IMG/VR virus record: IMGVR_UViG_3300021185_002429
Location: 1 to 46,951 of that record
Reading direction: 5' to 3' (one strand)
Length of the DNA: 46,951 bases
Origin: a virus
In this document: in pieces, positions 16,174 through 23,901 of the stretch
How positions within the stretch are numbered: the stretch's first letter is position 1
Layout of the letters: each line of letters begins with the position of its first letter
Translations under genes and position numbers: made by a program
Notes under the pieces: model-generated
Database searches by the model: none
Seen by the model: the letters and a program-made list of their open reading frames with translations, nothing else
Told to the model about the DNA's origin: nothing

Positions 16174-16388
16174 TATCCAGTCCTCATATATTTTTCAACA
16201 GGTTTTAACTCAATAAACTTTCTACGAGACTTTGAAAATTGTTTCATAGGAGATTTAAATTGAGTGTACTTTTTTGTGCCTGTGGCCTTAAAGCCTACAC
16301 AATGTCCTTGTTCGTTTAGAATATAGGTGTGATTAGGAACTTTATATCCTACATCGTCCCAATTAGTTATTTCTTTAAGAGCCTTCAT
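16173..16388 (-). CDS. Small basic hypothetical protein
   Basis: 71 residues, strand-rich start (YKVPNHTYILNEQGHCVGFK), basic C-terminus (FSKSRRKFIELKPVEKYMR). It overlaps the gene upstream by 14 nt. Function unknown. Confidence 0.5.
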   Translation of the reverse strand: MKALKEITNWDDVGYKVPNHTYILNEQGHCVGFKATGTKKYTQFKSPMKQFSKSRRKFIELKPVEKYMRTG

Positions 16389-16563
16389 ATACTACTTTCC
16401 TATTTCCTATCTGACCAAATGGTTGTTCCAATATTTGAACTACAGAACAATGGTTATCATTTTTTAAATCTTCTTTATGACATTCGCCTCGCATCTTTGA
16501 GATTACGTCGACATCACTTTCTGCCCATACATATTTTTCTACTTGAACTACATATCTTTTCAT
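16375..16563 (-). CDS. Small hypothetical protein
   Basis: 62 residues from ATG 16563, chosen because it overlaps the upstream stop as ATGA and has AGGAG 5 nt before it. It begins MKRYVVQVEKYVWAESDVDV, a pattern like small beta-alpha proteins. Function unknown. Confidence 0.5.
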   Translation of the reverse strand: MKRYVVQVEKYVWAESDVDVISKMRGECHKEDLKNDNHCSVVQILEQPFGQIGNRKVVYEGS

Positions 16564-16826
16564 ACGAACTCCTCCCAATAACCTGAAACACCTATCGCAG
16601 AGTTATCACAACCCTGGCCATTAAACCACCATTCCATATTTAAATCTTTGAATGCACTTAGATAAATTATTGTAGAGAACCATACTCCATGTTTCTCACC
16701 GTATTCATTTGTTGGACAAAATCTACCTTCGATAAAGTCTTTACCGACTTTTTTGACAAACCCTTCATAGTTTACACCTGACTGTGTATACCTAAAAGAA
16801 TCATATTCATTTACTATTTCTAACAT
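16560..16826 (-). CDS. Small conserved hypothetical protein, first gene of a cassette
   Basis: 88 residues, aromatic-rich (MEWWFNGQGCDNSAIGVSGY near the C-terminus), soluble. Shine-Dalgarno GGAG and an early promoter 28 nt upstream. Function unknown. Confidence 0.55.
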   Translation of the reverse strand: MLEIVNEYDSFRYTQSGVNYEGFVKKVGKDFIEGRFCPTNEYGEKHGVWFSTIIYLSAFKDLNMEWWFNGQGCDNSAIGVSGYWEEFV

Positions 16827-16854
16827 ATTTACTCCTTTTTTACCTTATACAACC

Positions 16855-16883
16855 ATTATACACTATTTCGAACCAAATGTAAA
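16855..16883 (-). promoter_or_regulatory. Early sigma70-like promoter
   Basis: TTTACA (16878-16883), 17-bp spacer, TATAAT (16855-16860). The surrounding 45 bp are nearly identical to the promoter at 17216-17244. Confidence 0.8.
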
Positions 16884-16928
16884 GTGTTTTCCGAAAAAAA
16901 GTATATATTTTTTATATATAAAAATGAT

Positions 16929-17186
16929 TTATAAACCTAGTTGTTTTTTGTGTTCTTTCCAATAGTCAGCATGTCTATTGATACTGTTAGGATATATACT
17001 GAAAGACTTTGCATCTTCCATTAAAGTACTTAATCTCATCGCGTCATATCTAGGACCTCTATATCTGATCCTACCCTTTCCTTTTGCCTTTAGAACGTCT
17101 GGATGGTATCTATATTCCATAGGAATACCTTTGTGACTGGCCTCTTGACCTTTACTGGGATTGATGTAGTTATCTAAATTAAACAT
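16929..17186 (-). CDS. Small basic hypothetical protein
   Basis: 85 residues from the ATG at 17186. The longer frame from 17213 is rejected because it would begin upstream of the predicted transcription start; the chosen ATG has AAAGGAG before it. Sequence is basic with an RIRYRGPRYDAMRLSTLMED core. Function unknown. Confidence 0.55.
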   Translation of the reverse strand: MFNLDNYINPSKGQEASHKGIPMEYRYHPDVLKAKGKGRIRYRGPRYDAMRLSTLMEDAKSFSIYPNSINRHADYWKEHKKQLGL

Positions 17187-17215
17187 ATTACTCCTTTTCT
17201 TTAATTTATACAACC

Positions 17216-17244
17216 ATTATACACTATTTTGAACCAAATGTAAA
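17216..17244 (-). promoter_or_regulatory. Early sigma70-like promoter
   Basis: TTTACA (17239-17244), 17-bp spacer, TATAAT (17216-17221), 29 nt before the ATG at 17186. It is a near copy of the 16855-16883 promoter. Confidence 0.8.
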
Positions 17245-17296
17245 GTGTTTTTTTAAACTTTTTTGTTACAATTGTGTTACATTTTATAACTAAATG

Positions 17297-17863
17297 TTAT
17301 AAGACACCTACTTGATGCATAACATCTATATTATTAACAACTGCAATAGTTAGTAGTCCATTTGCTATTACCATATCATCTTCAGTATATGTATTCCATA
17401 TAATAGTTCCGAATATTAGTTTTAGAGCTAGTATTTCACCTGCTGATGGTTTTTTTCCCAGAATAGGATTTACCTCATAAACGTAAGGACTCTTAAGGCC
17501 GTGATAAGTTGTAAGTGCGTCCATTGAATTAATAAAGATAAAATATGATTTTATGACTACGCCGTTATGGTGTGAAAATTGTAACCCGCTCAGATTTACC
17601 TTTGACTTGTATGTTATCGACTCGAGTAAAGCTTCTTTCTTTACACTTTCCAGCAGTGAACTGTGATAACAACACTCGAACCCCATCATAATTTCTTGTT
17701 TGGCCTTCGAGTCTAGCCGCGAGATTAACGGCATCTCCAATGACGGAATAGTCAAATCGAGATTCTGATCCCATGTTTCCGACGATGCAGTCGCCGGTAT
17801 TGATACCAATGCCAACATCAATCCTAGGAAGACCTTGAGTTTCAAGTTCTTTAATAAGTTCAT
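17297..17863 (-). CDS. DUF5658-like membrane protein overlapping the cyclase gene
   Basis: The C-terminal 85 residues look like a DUF5658-type membrane protein: INSMDALTTYHGL, VNPILG, then two hydrophobic stretches (about 142-156 and 165-177). Before the first span the frame has no ATG, GTG or TTG until M59/M60 (17689/17686), so any normal start lies inside the cyclase gene. The furthest ATG (17863) has AGAGG 6 nt upstream and encodes a signal-peptide-like start (LKVFLGLMLALVSIPATASS). That would be a 299-nt out-of-frame overlap with the cyclase catalytic domain. Start is uncertain; the C-terminal gene is likely real. Confidence 0.5.
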   Translation of the reverse strand: MNLLKNLKLKVFLGLMLALVSIPATASSETWDQNLDLTIPSLEMPLISRLDSKAKQEIMMGFECCYHSSLLESVKKEALLESITYKSKVNLSGLQFSHHNGVVIKSYFIFINSMDALTTYHGLKSPYVYEVNPILGKKPSAGEILALKLIFGTIIWNTYTEDDMVIANGLLTIAVVNNIDVMHQVGVL

Positions 17864-19391
17864 CTGCTGCCTCTAATATTTCTATTGCTGTATCTACGGC
17901 TAATTCCGCATGATTATCACAAGGTAAAGGAGCATTCCAAAATGCCATAATACAATCTCCCATGTACTTGTCTATTGTTCCACCATTCTTTAAAATAATT
18001 TTAGTCATAGTGTCCAAATAATTATTTATAATATTGACAAGCCCTTCCGGGTCATTGTTATTTTTATAGTGTTCTGATATTGGAGTAAATCCTACAATAT
18101 CCATAAATAAGAAAGTCATATCTTTTCTTTCGCCACCAAGTCGTAATAACGATGGGTCTTTCTGTAATAACATAACTTGTCGTGGATCCAAATAAGTTTC
18201 AAACTGTTTCTTAATTTGTTGTCGTAACATATATTGTTTATAGAAGTTATTGAAACTGCCTGAGGTAAAGGTTATTATATATAATATTAATGAATATGTA
18301 AGGTCAAGGAGCACATACCATTTATTCCAAACATAATAAACAGTTACGACTGATCCGAAACAGAAGACCAGAAATCCGATTCCAGAAACCCAAACAGGTG
18401 CCCGATATACTAACAGGACTAGAAGAGCAGCAAGAACTGTCGATACGAGAATTTCTATTAATGCCGTCCAGAGAGGACGTGAAATGGAGCTCTCATCAAG
18501 GACAGTCTGTATCGCAGAAGCCTGAAGTTGATGTGCAGACTGAAGACCAACAGGTGTTGGAATTTGAGAAGCCAGACCCGATGCAGTTAATCCAATCAAG
18601 ACGACTTTCCCTTCAAGATTTGGAAGATCACTACCATACTCTATTTCAGGAAATGAATAGTTAGTATTAATCCAGATTGATCCATTTGGATCAGTAGGTA
18701 TTTGAAATGGTCTTAAAATAATTTCTTCGATACCAGTATCATTTACTTTGACTGTATATGATGGCTTTTGATTTGCTACTCTAATTAATTCTAAAGTAAA
18801 TGAAGGATATAGTTGTTCGTTTATTTGTGATAAAAGTGGTATTCTTCTTACTACTCCATCAACTTCTGGCATACCATTAATTAATCCATGACCCCAAGCA
18901 CCTTGCTCTATTTCTGGTATATTGGTTACTAAACCATCATATTCTATAACCCAATCATTAGGGTCGCCAGTTCCAAAGATTGCAGTTCCAACATATGGAG
19001 CACTTTCACTTCTACCTCGTGGGTCAGCATCTTGTGATAATATAATTCCATTATCTTTTACCCATGACGAGAATACTTCATCTCCACCAAATCTATCATT
19101 CTCAGGGAACATAATAGTAAAACCAATAAGTCCAGCATTTGCATTCCTTAAATCAGAAATCATTTGTGCGAACTGTTGTCTAGGAAATGGCCACTGACCA
19201 TATTTTTCCAGTGCTTCTTCACCTATATTAATTAAAACTATATCTTCGGATTTTTTATCTGGTAGTGATTGGATATATTGATCAAATGTAATTAACCTAA
19301 CCTGTTGAACTATATCGGGATCCGATATACGAATAAATAGACCTAGTGCTATTATTGCTACAGTTGTCCAAATGGACGTAATATATTTCAT
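17565..19391 (-). CDS. CHASE2 sensor-adenylate cyclase (class III)
   Basis: A 608-residue membrane sensor enzyme that would make cAMP. Order: N-terminal span (about 5-20); periplasmic CHASE2 domain (about 25-300, with VLINIGEEALEKYGQWPFPR and GKVVLIGLTA); three spans (about 308-328, 332-352, 358-375); short linker; class III cyclase domain (about 422-595). Catalytic residues look intact: metal Asp431 (FMDIVGFT) and Asp479 (DKYMGD), adenine-selecting Lys475 and Asp547, transition-state Asn556 and Arg560. The K/D pair points to adenylate cyclase. It overlaps the 96-residue gene upstream by TAATG. GC is raised: 59 of 120 bases at 17701-17820 against about one third nearby, suggesting recent transfer. 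Confidence 0.93.
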   Translation of the reverse strand: MKYITSIWTTVAIIALGLFIRISDPDIVQQVRLITFDQYIQSLPDKKSEDIVLINIGEEALEKYGQWPFPRQQFAQMISDLRNANAGLIGFTIMFPENDRFGGDEVFSSWVKDNGIILSQDADPRGRSESAPYVGTAIFGTGDPNDWVIEYDGLVTNIPEIEQGAWGHGLINGMPEVDGVVRRIPLLSQINEQLYPSFTLELIRVANQKPSYTVKVNDTGIEEIILRPFQIPTDPNGSIWINTNYSFPEIEYGSDLPNLEGKVVLIGLTASGLASQIPTPVGLQSAHQLQASAIQTVLDESSISRPLWTALIEILVSTVLAALLVLLVYRAPVWVSGIGFLVFCFGSVVTVYYVWNKWYVLLDLTYSLILYIITFTSGSFNNFYKQYMLRQQIKKQFETYLDPRQVMLLQKDPSLLRLGGERKDMTFLFMDIVGFTPISEHYKNNNDPEGLVNIINNYLDTMTKIILKNGGTIDKYMGDCIMAFWNAPLPCDNHAELAVDTAIEILEAADELIKELETQGLPRIDVGIGINTGDCIVGNMGSESRFDYSVIGDAVNLAARLEGQTRNYDGVRVLLSQFTAGKCKERSFTRVDNIQVKGKSERVTIFTP

Positions 19392-19681
19392 TAATTAAAT
19401 TTCTTTTGTAACCACTTAAAGATTGCGTATATTGATAAACCATAAAACGCAAGAACACTCATAGGCAAAGCGATATACGCTAGTTCCCACGGAGTGAGGA
19501 ATAATATTTCCCAGGTAAAGTTTGCAACGGCTTCTGCATCACCTAATGGTTGGAGTTCAAGCATTTCTGAATCCATTTCAACACCTGCTTCATCCATCAT
19601 AACAATAAGTTCATCGTATGACTCAGTGTCTAAACAGATTTCAAATTCTTCTGGACAATTTCCTTCTCCGCCGTATTCCAT
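19391..19681 (-). CDS. Small membrane protein between curlin-like protein and cyclase
   Basis: 96 residues: an acidic, Met/Glu-rich N-terminal half with two Cys (C9, C16), then a hydrophobic part (about 55-90, WELAYIALPMSVLAFYGLSI) and a basic end (KWLQKKFN). One or two spans. TAATG overlaps on both sides tie it to its neighbours. No family recognised; a partner of the cyclase or of the curlin-like protein is possible. Confidence 0.6.
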   Translation of the reverse strand: MEYGGEGNCPEEFEICLDTESYDELIVMMDEAGVEMDSEMLELQPLGDAEAVANFTWEILFLTPWELAYIALPMSVLAFYGLSIYAIFKWLQKKFN

Positions 19682-20373
19682 TAGTTACCCTGCGAAACAT
19701 TAATTGTACAACCACCTACTGTATAACAATTATTGGTAATAGAATAACTCATATTCGTACTACCTTGTTGTAATAGATTTAATGTTGTTGGTTCGGTTCC
19801 TTGCAATCTTATTTGAGAATTATGATTTGCACTTCCTTTTTGCATGAGGTCTACTGATGAACCATCAGCTGTACCATAAAAATATGCATGAGAATAATGA
19901 GAACCTCCGCCTTCTTGCCATGATTCAATATTAGTATCATCAGCGTGTACATCTAAATTAAGTGTATGAGAACCATGCTGATAAACATCTACTGTATTAT
20001 CGTTACCCCATAGATGTCGACCATAAGTTGCACCATCATATTGTAATACTGTTTCATCATTACCTGTACCATCAATATCTCCACCCCATGATTTACCTGA
20101 GCCCCAATATGATACCCAGGATATAGAATTACCTGTACCATTCTGTGTTAAATCAAATGAATTGCTTGCATGTGCAAATGAAAAATTAACGCTATTACCA
20201 TAACCTATTTGAGTAATATTTAAATTTAAATCATCTCCGCTACCTACTTGTTCTACGTGAATGTGATTATCATCTGTAGGACCTGCGTATAATGGCATTG
20301 CTAAAAAGATACACGCACCCCACGGCAGTATCCAGTATTTAAAAAATTGTTGTTTTATTTTAGTCCAGTTCAT
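19681..20373 (-). CDS. Curlin-repeat secreted protein A
   Basis: 230 residues with an N-terminal signal segment (about 12-30, ILPWGACIFLAMPLYA). The mature part carries repeated Q-x-G-x-x-N units of the curlin type: EQVGSGDDLN, TQIGYGN, TQNGTGN, YQHGSHTLN, MQKGSANHN, QQGSTN and SQGN. Repeats are less regular than in CsgA. A C-terminal Cys pair (NNCYTVGGC) could form a disulfide. It is the likely cargo of the CsgG pore encoded nearby. It has its own late box 5 nt before the ATG. Amyloid formation is inferred from the repeat class. Confidence 0.78.
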   Translation of the reverse strand: MNWTKIKQQFFKYWILPWGACIFLAMPLYAGPTDDNHIHVEQVGSGDDLNLNITQIGYGNSVNFSFAHASNSFDLTQNGTGNSISWVSYWGSGKSWGGDIDGTGNDETVLQYDGATYGRHLWGNDNTVDVYQHGSHTLNLDVHADDTNIESWQEGGGSHYSHAYFYGTADGSSVDLMQKGSANHNSQIRLQGTEPTTLNLLQQGSTNMSYSITNNCYTVGGCTINVSQGN

Positions 20374-20378
20374 ACTTC

Positions 20379-20386
20379 TATTTATA
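20379..20386 (-). promoter_or_regulatory. Internal late promoter box, leaderless configuration
   Basis: Exact TATAAATA, 5 nt before the ATG at 20373. It would give a separate late transcript for the curlin-like protein, the small membrane protein and the cyclase. Confidence 0.72.
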
Positions 20387-21487
20387 CTAGTTTTGATTTA
20401 TAATTACCATAATATCTTCGCCATCATTACCTGTAATAATACCTTGATATCCAGGAGTTGTTGTGTCTAATGTAAAGCTACTACCTGCAGCAAATTCAAT
20501 TTCTATTAGTCCATTTACATTACGATATAATACTAAATTACCATCTCGTAAAAATACATTAAATTGTGATTCATCATTTAAACCTCTTCTTGCACCTTTA
20601 ATATCAAACTCGCCCAATGTATCAAATAAATCACCAGAATCAACTATTGCCAAAAAGTCTAATAAAAACTCAACATCTAATTCATCAATATCAAGTTCAC
20701 TAAATTCGTCCAACTCATCTTCTGCTAATTCATCTTCTTCTAATTCAGTAAATTCTAAGAAGTCGATATCAAGTAATCCTTGGTCTTCGTTCTGTTCGTC
20801 CTTAAGTTCTTCCTCTATTCTTTGTTTTACTTCTGCCGGTGGATTTACAATAAACATATTATCAATTAAGGCTGGTGTAATACCAGTAATTACAGTTGAA
20901 GATGTCGGAGGACTATCTAAAGTAGTTACCATAGTTGCTGCATAAGCCTGATCAAGTGTTACAGTACCTGCCGAATTAGATACTTCAATCACACCTGATG
21001 GATTACCTTTATCATCTGGTAGCAAAATAACAAGGCTTCTTCCTAATTCATCTATTGTTGTAGTAAAATCAGTTCCTCTTACAGCAATCGTAGCAGTAGG
21101 AGTTTCTATCTTTATGTTTGCGTTATTAACTAACCCTAATTTACCAGATGCAAATCTTGCAGTTCCCATTGCCATCTTTAATGACATTTTGGATAAATTT
21201 GGATTAGGGTCGTAATATATCTCGTCTATTAAAACGAGTGAGTGTTCTTTAAGTTGTAGTTCTGCCTTATCTAAAAATTCTATTAACATACGACCTTTGG
21301 CAGTTTGGGCTTGGTCGTATAGTTCTATTTGTTCTGTTTGAATTGCTTCTTTATCGCGTAGTATAGAATTTACGCCGGAAGATTCTCTAACTTCACCAAT
21401 AGGGTTAGCAAAACTAACCCCACTGATGAGTAGTAAAAGACTAGCTGTCGTTACCGACGTCTTTTTGATTAAGTTGAATAATTGCAT
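20387..21487 (-). CDS. FecR-domain periplasmic/surface protein
   Basis: 366 residues: signal peptide (about 1-27, ending GVSFA), then a FecR domain (about 28-180) with RMLIEFLDKAELQLKEHSLV and the diagnostic IKIETPTATIAVRGTDFTTT. A strongly acidic linker follows (about 225-290, many E/D with L) and a beta-rich C-terminal domain (about 300-366, LYRNVNGLIEIEFAAGSSF). In bacteria FecR-domain proteins are often encoded next to CHASE2 cyclases (general knowledge), so a sensor-partner role is plausible. The start overlaps the second curlin-like gene by 47 nt; no later ATG precedes the signal peptide. Confidence 0.85.
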   Translation of the reverse strand: MQLFNLIKKTSVTTASLLLLISGVSFANPIGEVRESSGVNSILRDKEAIQTEQIELYDQAQTAKGRMLIEFLDKAELQLKEHSLVLIDEIYYDPNPNLSKMSLKMAMGTARFASGKLGLVNNANIKIETPTATIAVRGTDFTTTIDELGRSLVILLPDDKGNPSGVIEVSNSAGTVTLDQAYAATMVTTLDSPPTSSTVITGITPALIDNMFIVNPPAEVKQRIEEELKDEQNEDQGLLDIDFLEFTELEEDELAEDELDEFSELDIDELDVEFLLDFLAIVDSGDLFDTLGEFDIKGARRGLNDESQFNVFLRDGNLVLYRNVNGLIEIEFAAGSSFTLDTTTPGYQGIITGNDGEDIMVIINQN

Positions 21488-22175
21488 TGTCTGATGTAAC
21501 TGTTAATACAATATTTGCATTAGGTGTTGCACAACCACCGCCTGAAGCAGCACATGTACCAGATATTTGATTAATATCAACATCTGCAGAATCACCTGTT
21601 AAAGTGAATTCTAAGTTTTGTTCACCATCTTTTTGCAATGTATTAATGTTATTACTATCACCAGTAATTTCAAAATCCCAAATGTTATCGTCTGATTCCC
21701 AGTCGATATCAAAGACATTTGAATTACCAATTAAGATTAAATCTGCATTCAATCTCTCTGCACTTAGACCATAACCTTGATCAATATCAAAAGTGTTTGA
21801 ATCACCTGTAACGTCAAAGTTTATGTCTGAGTCATCTGCACTACCAACGTTACCAATATTCCAATCTATAACATTTGAGTCACCTGTATAGTCAAGCTTA
21901 TAGGTTGAACTATCTGCTTTAACTGGACCAAATAATATATTTTGATTACCAGCGAAATCCAAATCAAATTCTAAGCTAGAACCTGTAATTGCCATTACAG
22001 AACCTGACCCACTTGAAAAGTTATCTCCACCAATTTTGTTACCAAAACCGATTTGATCAATATACAATTTAAGTGTGTCACCAGATTGTGTGATTTTAAT
22101 TTCGTTATCATCAGTGGCTTGTGCAAAAACGAACGATGTCGACAATAGCAATGCTATACTTAAAAGTTTATTCAT
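21441..22175 (-). CDS. Curlin-repeat secreted protein B
   Basis: 244 residues with a clear signal peptide (MNKLLSIALLLSTSFVFAQA). The mature protein repeats TGDSN-type units (97, 123, 171, 193; variants GNSN at 150 and AGNQN at 75) followed by alternating hydrophobic residues, and it has Q-x-G motifs near the N-terminus (TQSGD, DQIGFGN). It shares with protein A the start DDN-x-I-x-I-x-Q-x-G, a QIGxGN motif and a Cys pair near the C-terminus (GTCAASGGGC), so the two are probably paralogues. It overlaps csgG by 8 nt. Probable pore cargo. Confidence 0.75.
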   Translation of the reverse strand: MNKLLSIALLLSTSFVFAQATDDNEIKITQSGDTLKLYIDQIGFGNKIGGDNFSSGSGSVMAITGSSLEFDLDFAGNQNILFGPVKADSSTYKLDYTGDSNVIDWNIGNVGSADDSDINFDVTGDSNTFDIDQGYGLSAERLNADLILIGNSNVFDIDWESDDNIWDFEITGDSNNINTLQKDGEQNLEFTLTGDSADVDINQISGTCAASGGGCATPNANIVLTVTSDNAIIQLNQKDVGNDS

Positions 22176-23124
22176 TTTCGTTTACCTCTTCCTTTAATGG
22201 ATGTTTTTCGTTTTTACCATCAACTTGATGGGGGTGACGATGTCCATCCTCAATTATCCAAAGACCTCTATCATGTCCTTGGTATATTAGTTCAAGTACG
22301 GCAGCCTCAATAGCTGTTCGTACCGCGTATGTCACGGACTCATTATTACCCACTCCGTCCTCATATTCTACTAGGGTAGTACTATTATCAACAAATCTGA
22401 AAATATCTCCACTACCACCATAACTAAGGATTGTTTTCTTAGCTTGGACATTCAATAATACTTCACCTGTAAGAACTGAAACAGCTCTTACAGATACGGT
22501 GACGACATCTTGTTGATATCGTTTACTTTTACCAATACCCAATAGCCGTGCGCCTCGGCCTCCTGACTGAATATTAGTATCATATCCAATAATTCCACCT
22601 TCCATAATAATTCCAGCGAATAGGAGTGGATTTAATGGTTGCGGACCACCATCGCCCGCAAATTCTTGTCTTGCACTTCTGATTATCTGACGTTCTCTTA
22701 CCAGATGATCAATGCCTTGTCTTTCTACTACTCTAAACCAGGTTCCTCCACCCGCCGTTTTAAGAGCATCTATTAATAATTCTGTACCACCTTGTGTAGT
22801 GGCTGTAGAGAAATCAGCAATACCTTCTCTTGATTTTCTCTGTCCTGTTTTATCTATAAAATTATATACTGCGACTACTGGTCTTTCCTTTGCTGGTGGT
22901 AAGTCCAATAATTCAATATATGAAGGAAGTCTTATTGCTTCTGCTTCTTCTACACAGATATAAGAATGCCTTACTGTTTTTTCAATTCGTGCAATTGCAT
23001 TTGGACCTACATAAGGATCATCAAATGTAATCTCTTTACATTCTTGTGGTTCGTCTGACCAAACTGGAGACGATGATTCATTCATTAGTCCTAAGACTAA
23101 TAGTAATGCTATAAATGCTTCCAT
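22168..23124 (-). CDS. csgG: Curli secretion pore CsgG
   Basis: CsgG forms the nonameric outer-membrane channel that exports curli subunits. The homology is plain: RPVVAVYNFIDKTGQRKSRE, DFSTATTQGGTELLIDALK, then GGIIGYDTNIQSGGRGARLL and a C-terminal GHDRGLWIIED, parallel to E. coli VAVYNFSDQTGQ, NFSTAVTQGATAMLVDALK, GYESNVKSGGVGAR and GIDRGLWDL. The N-terminus is unusual: a weakly charged signal (MEAFIALLLVLGL), no lipobox cysteine, and about 55 extra residues with two Cys before the core. It is followed by a His-rich, charged tail. It lies 5 nt after csgF. Confidence 0.95.
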   Translation of the reverse strand: MEAFIALLLVLGLMNESSSPVWSDEPQECKEITFDDPYVGPNAIARIEKTVRHSYICVEEAEAIRLPSYIELLDLPPAKERPVVAVYNFIDKTGQRKSREGIADFSTATTQGGTELLIDALKTAGGGTWFRVVERQGIDHLVRERQIIRSARQEFAGDGGPQPLNPLLFAGIIMEGGIIGYDTNIQSGGRGARLLGIGKSKRYQQDVVTVSVRAVSVLTGEVLLNVQAKKTILSYGGSGDIFRFVDNSTTLVEYEDGVGNNESVTYAVRTAIEAAVLELIYQGHDRGLWIIEDGHRHPHQVDGKNEKHPLKEEVNENE

Positions 23125-23129
23125 TTTAT

Positions 23130-23636
23130 TTAACCCCCATCAGGGTCTTGACCAAAGTTACCTGTTCCTACTGGTATTTCAATAACAGTTGTAGTCCCAT
23201 CGGAATCAACAATTGTCATTTTAATATATTCTGATCCATCAGCATTCGTTATGACTTCATATGTTACTGTATTGCCTTCTAATACAAATGAACCATATCT
23301 TACTGACCCATCATTACTAAACATTGATTCTACTAATTGTTTAGACATTTGAGCGTAAATTCTTGATTCTAAGTTTCGAATGAACTTAGCCATTGTTGTG
23401 TTTTCTGCATCTCTTTCAGCGGCCTTTCTTGCAGCTTCCATAGCATCTTTTATTGCTTTCTTTCTGCTGTGTTCTTGATTCTCAATTGTTAAATAATGAG
23501 CACCTGTTCCCTGGCCACTAAAGGAAGGATTTTTAAATTTATGTGTAATATCTGCTGCAGCAACTTCAGGGGAAATTGCCAATACACTTATCATGAATAA
23601 TATAATAAGTACAGATAATTCAAGTCTATCTTTCAT
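23130..23636 (-). CDS. csgF: Curli assembly factor CsgF
   Basis: CsgF binds the CsgG pore mouth and narrows it, and guides subunit nucleation. From the ATG at 23636 (168 residues) the protein begins with a good signal peptide (about 1-28) and then ADITHKFKNPSFSGQGTG, which matches the conserved mature N-terminus of CsgF (FRNPNFGG type) that inserts into CsgG. The C-terminal strands (KMTIVDSDGTTTVIEIPVG) parallel the end of E. coli CsgF. A basic helix (about 55-75, SRKKAIKDAMEAARKAAERD) is an insertion. The longer start at 23675 would overlap the upstream gene and mask the signal peptide. Confidence 0.88.
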   Translation of the reverse strand: MKDRLELSVLIILFMISVLAISPEVAAADITHKFKNPSFSGQGTGAHYLTIENQEHSRKKAIKDAMEAARKAAERDAENTTMAKFIRNLESRIYAQMSKQLVESMFSNDGSVRYGSFVLEGNTVTYEVITNADGSEYIKMTIVDSDGTTTVIEIPVGTGNFGQDPDGG

Positions 23637-23901
23637 CTTTTCCATTACCTCTATTCTTTCGCTTTTTCTTTTCATTTTCTCTGTATTCTAAAACTACATT
23701 TACTTTTTGTTGTAATCTTATCAAATCTTGATCCAACATCCTTGTCTGATCAATAACTCTTATAAGAGCCATGTGCATTTCATCTAACTTCGGCTCTATA
23801 TGTTCTCCAATATACCACCATACATAATATATAAAATATCCTAAACCTACGGACATCACAATTGGAAACCCGTAGTCAGAAACTAATTGACCTACATCCA
23901 T
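23626..23901 (-). CDS. Small membrane protein with coiled coil, csg-linked (1)
   Basis: 91 residues: one N-terminal span (about 11-33, GFPIVMSVGLGYFIYYVWWY), then a heptad-like helix and a very basic tail (KKKRKNRGNGKDER). It has the same plan as the next gene upstream, so they may be a duplicated pair. The position between an endolysin and csgF allows a holin-like or curli-accessory role; neither is shown. Confidence 0.6.
   Translation of the reverse strand: MDVGQLVSDYGFPIVMSVGLGYFIYYVWWYIGEHIEPKLDEMHMALIRVIDQTRMLDQDLIRLQQKVNVVLEYRENEKKKRKNRGNGKDER

Noticed and set aside
17284-17302. TTATAAC/GTTATAA hairpin at the end of the accessory operon
   Set aside because: A pure A/T-rich 7-bp stem overlapping the stop codon with no U-tract; too weak to call a terminator, although the operon must end near here.
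18023-18030. TATAAATA on the minus strand inside the cyclase gene
   Set aside because: No gene start follows within a useful distance; in AT-rich DNA such copies occur by chance. The same applies to copies at 12329-12336, 32663-32670 and 44226-44233, and to the plus-strand copy at 46835-46842.
18398-18664. Plus-strand 88-residue open frame inside the cyclase gene
   Set aside because: It is antisense to conserved CHASE2/membrane sequence, lacks a ribosome site and has no recognisable protein features; it stays open because the gene is GC-richer there.
20463-20945. Plus-strand 160-residue Ser/Asn-rich open frame
   Set aside because: Antisense shadow of the acidic repeats of the FecR gene; low-complexity composition explains the lack of stops.
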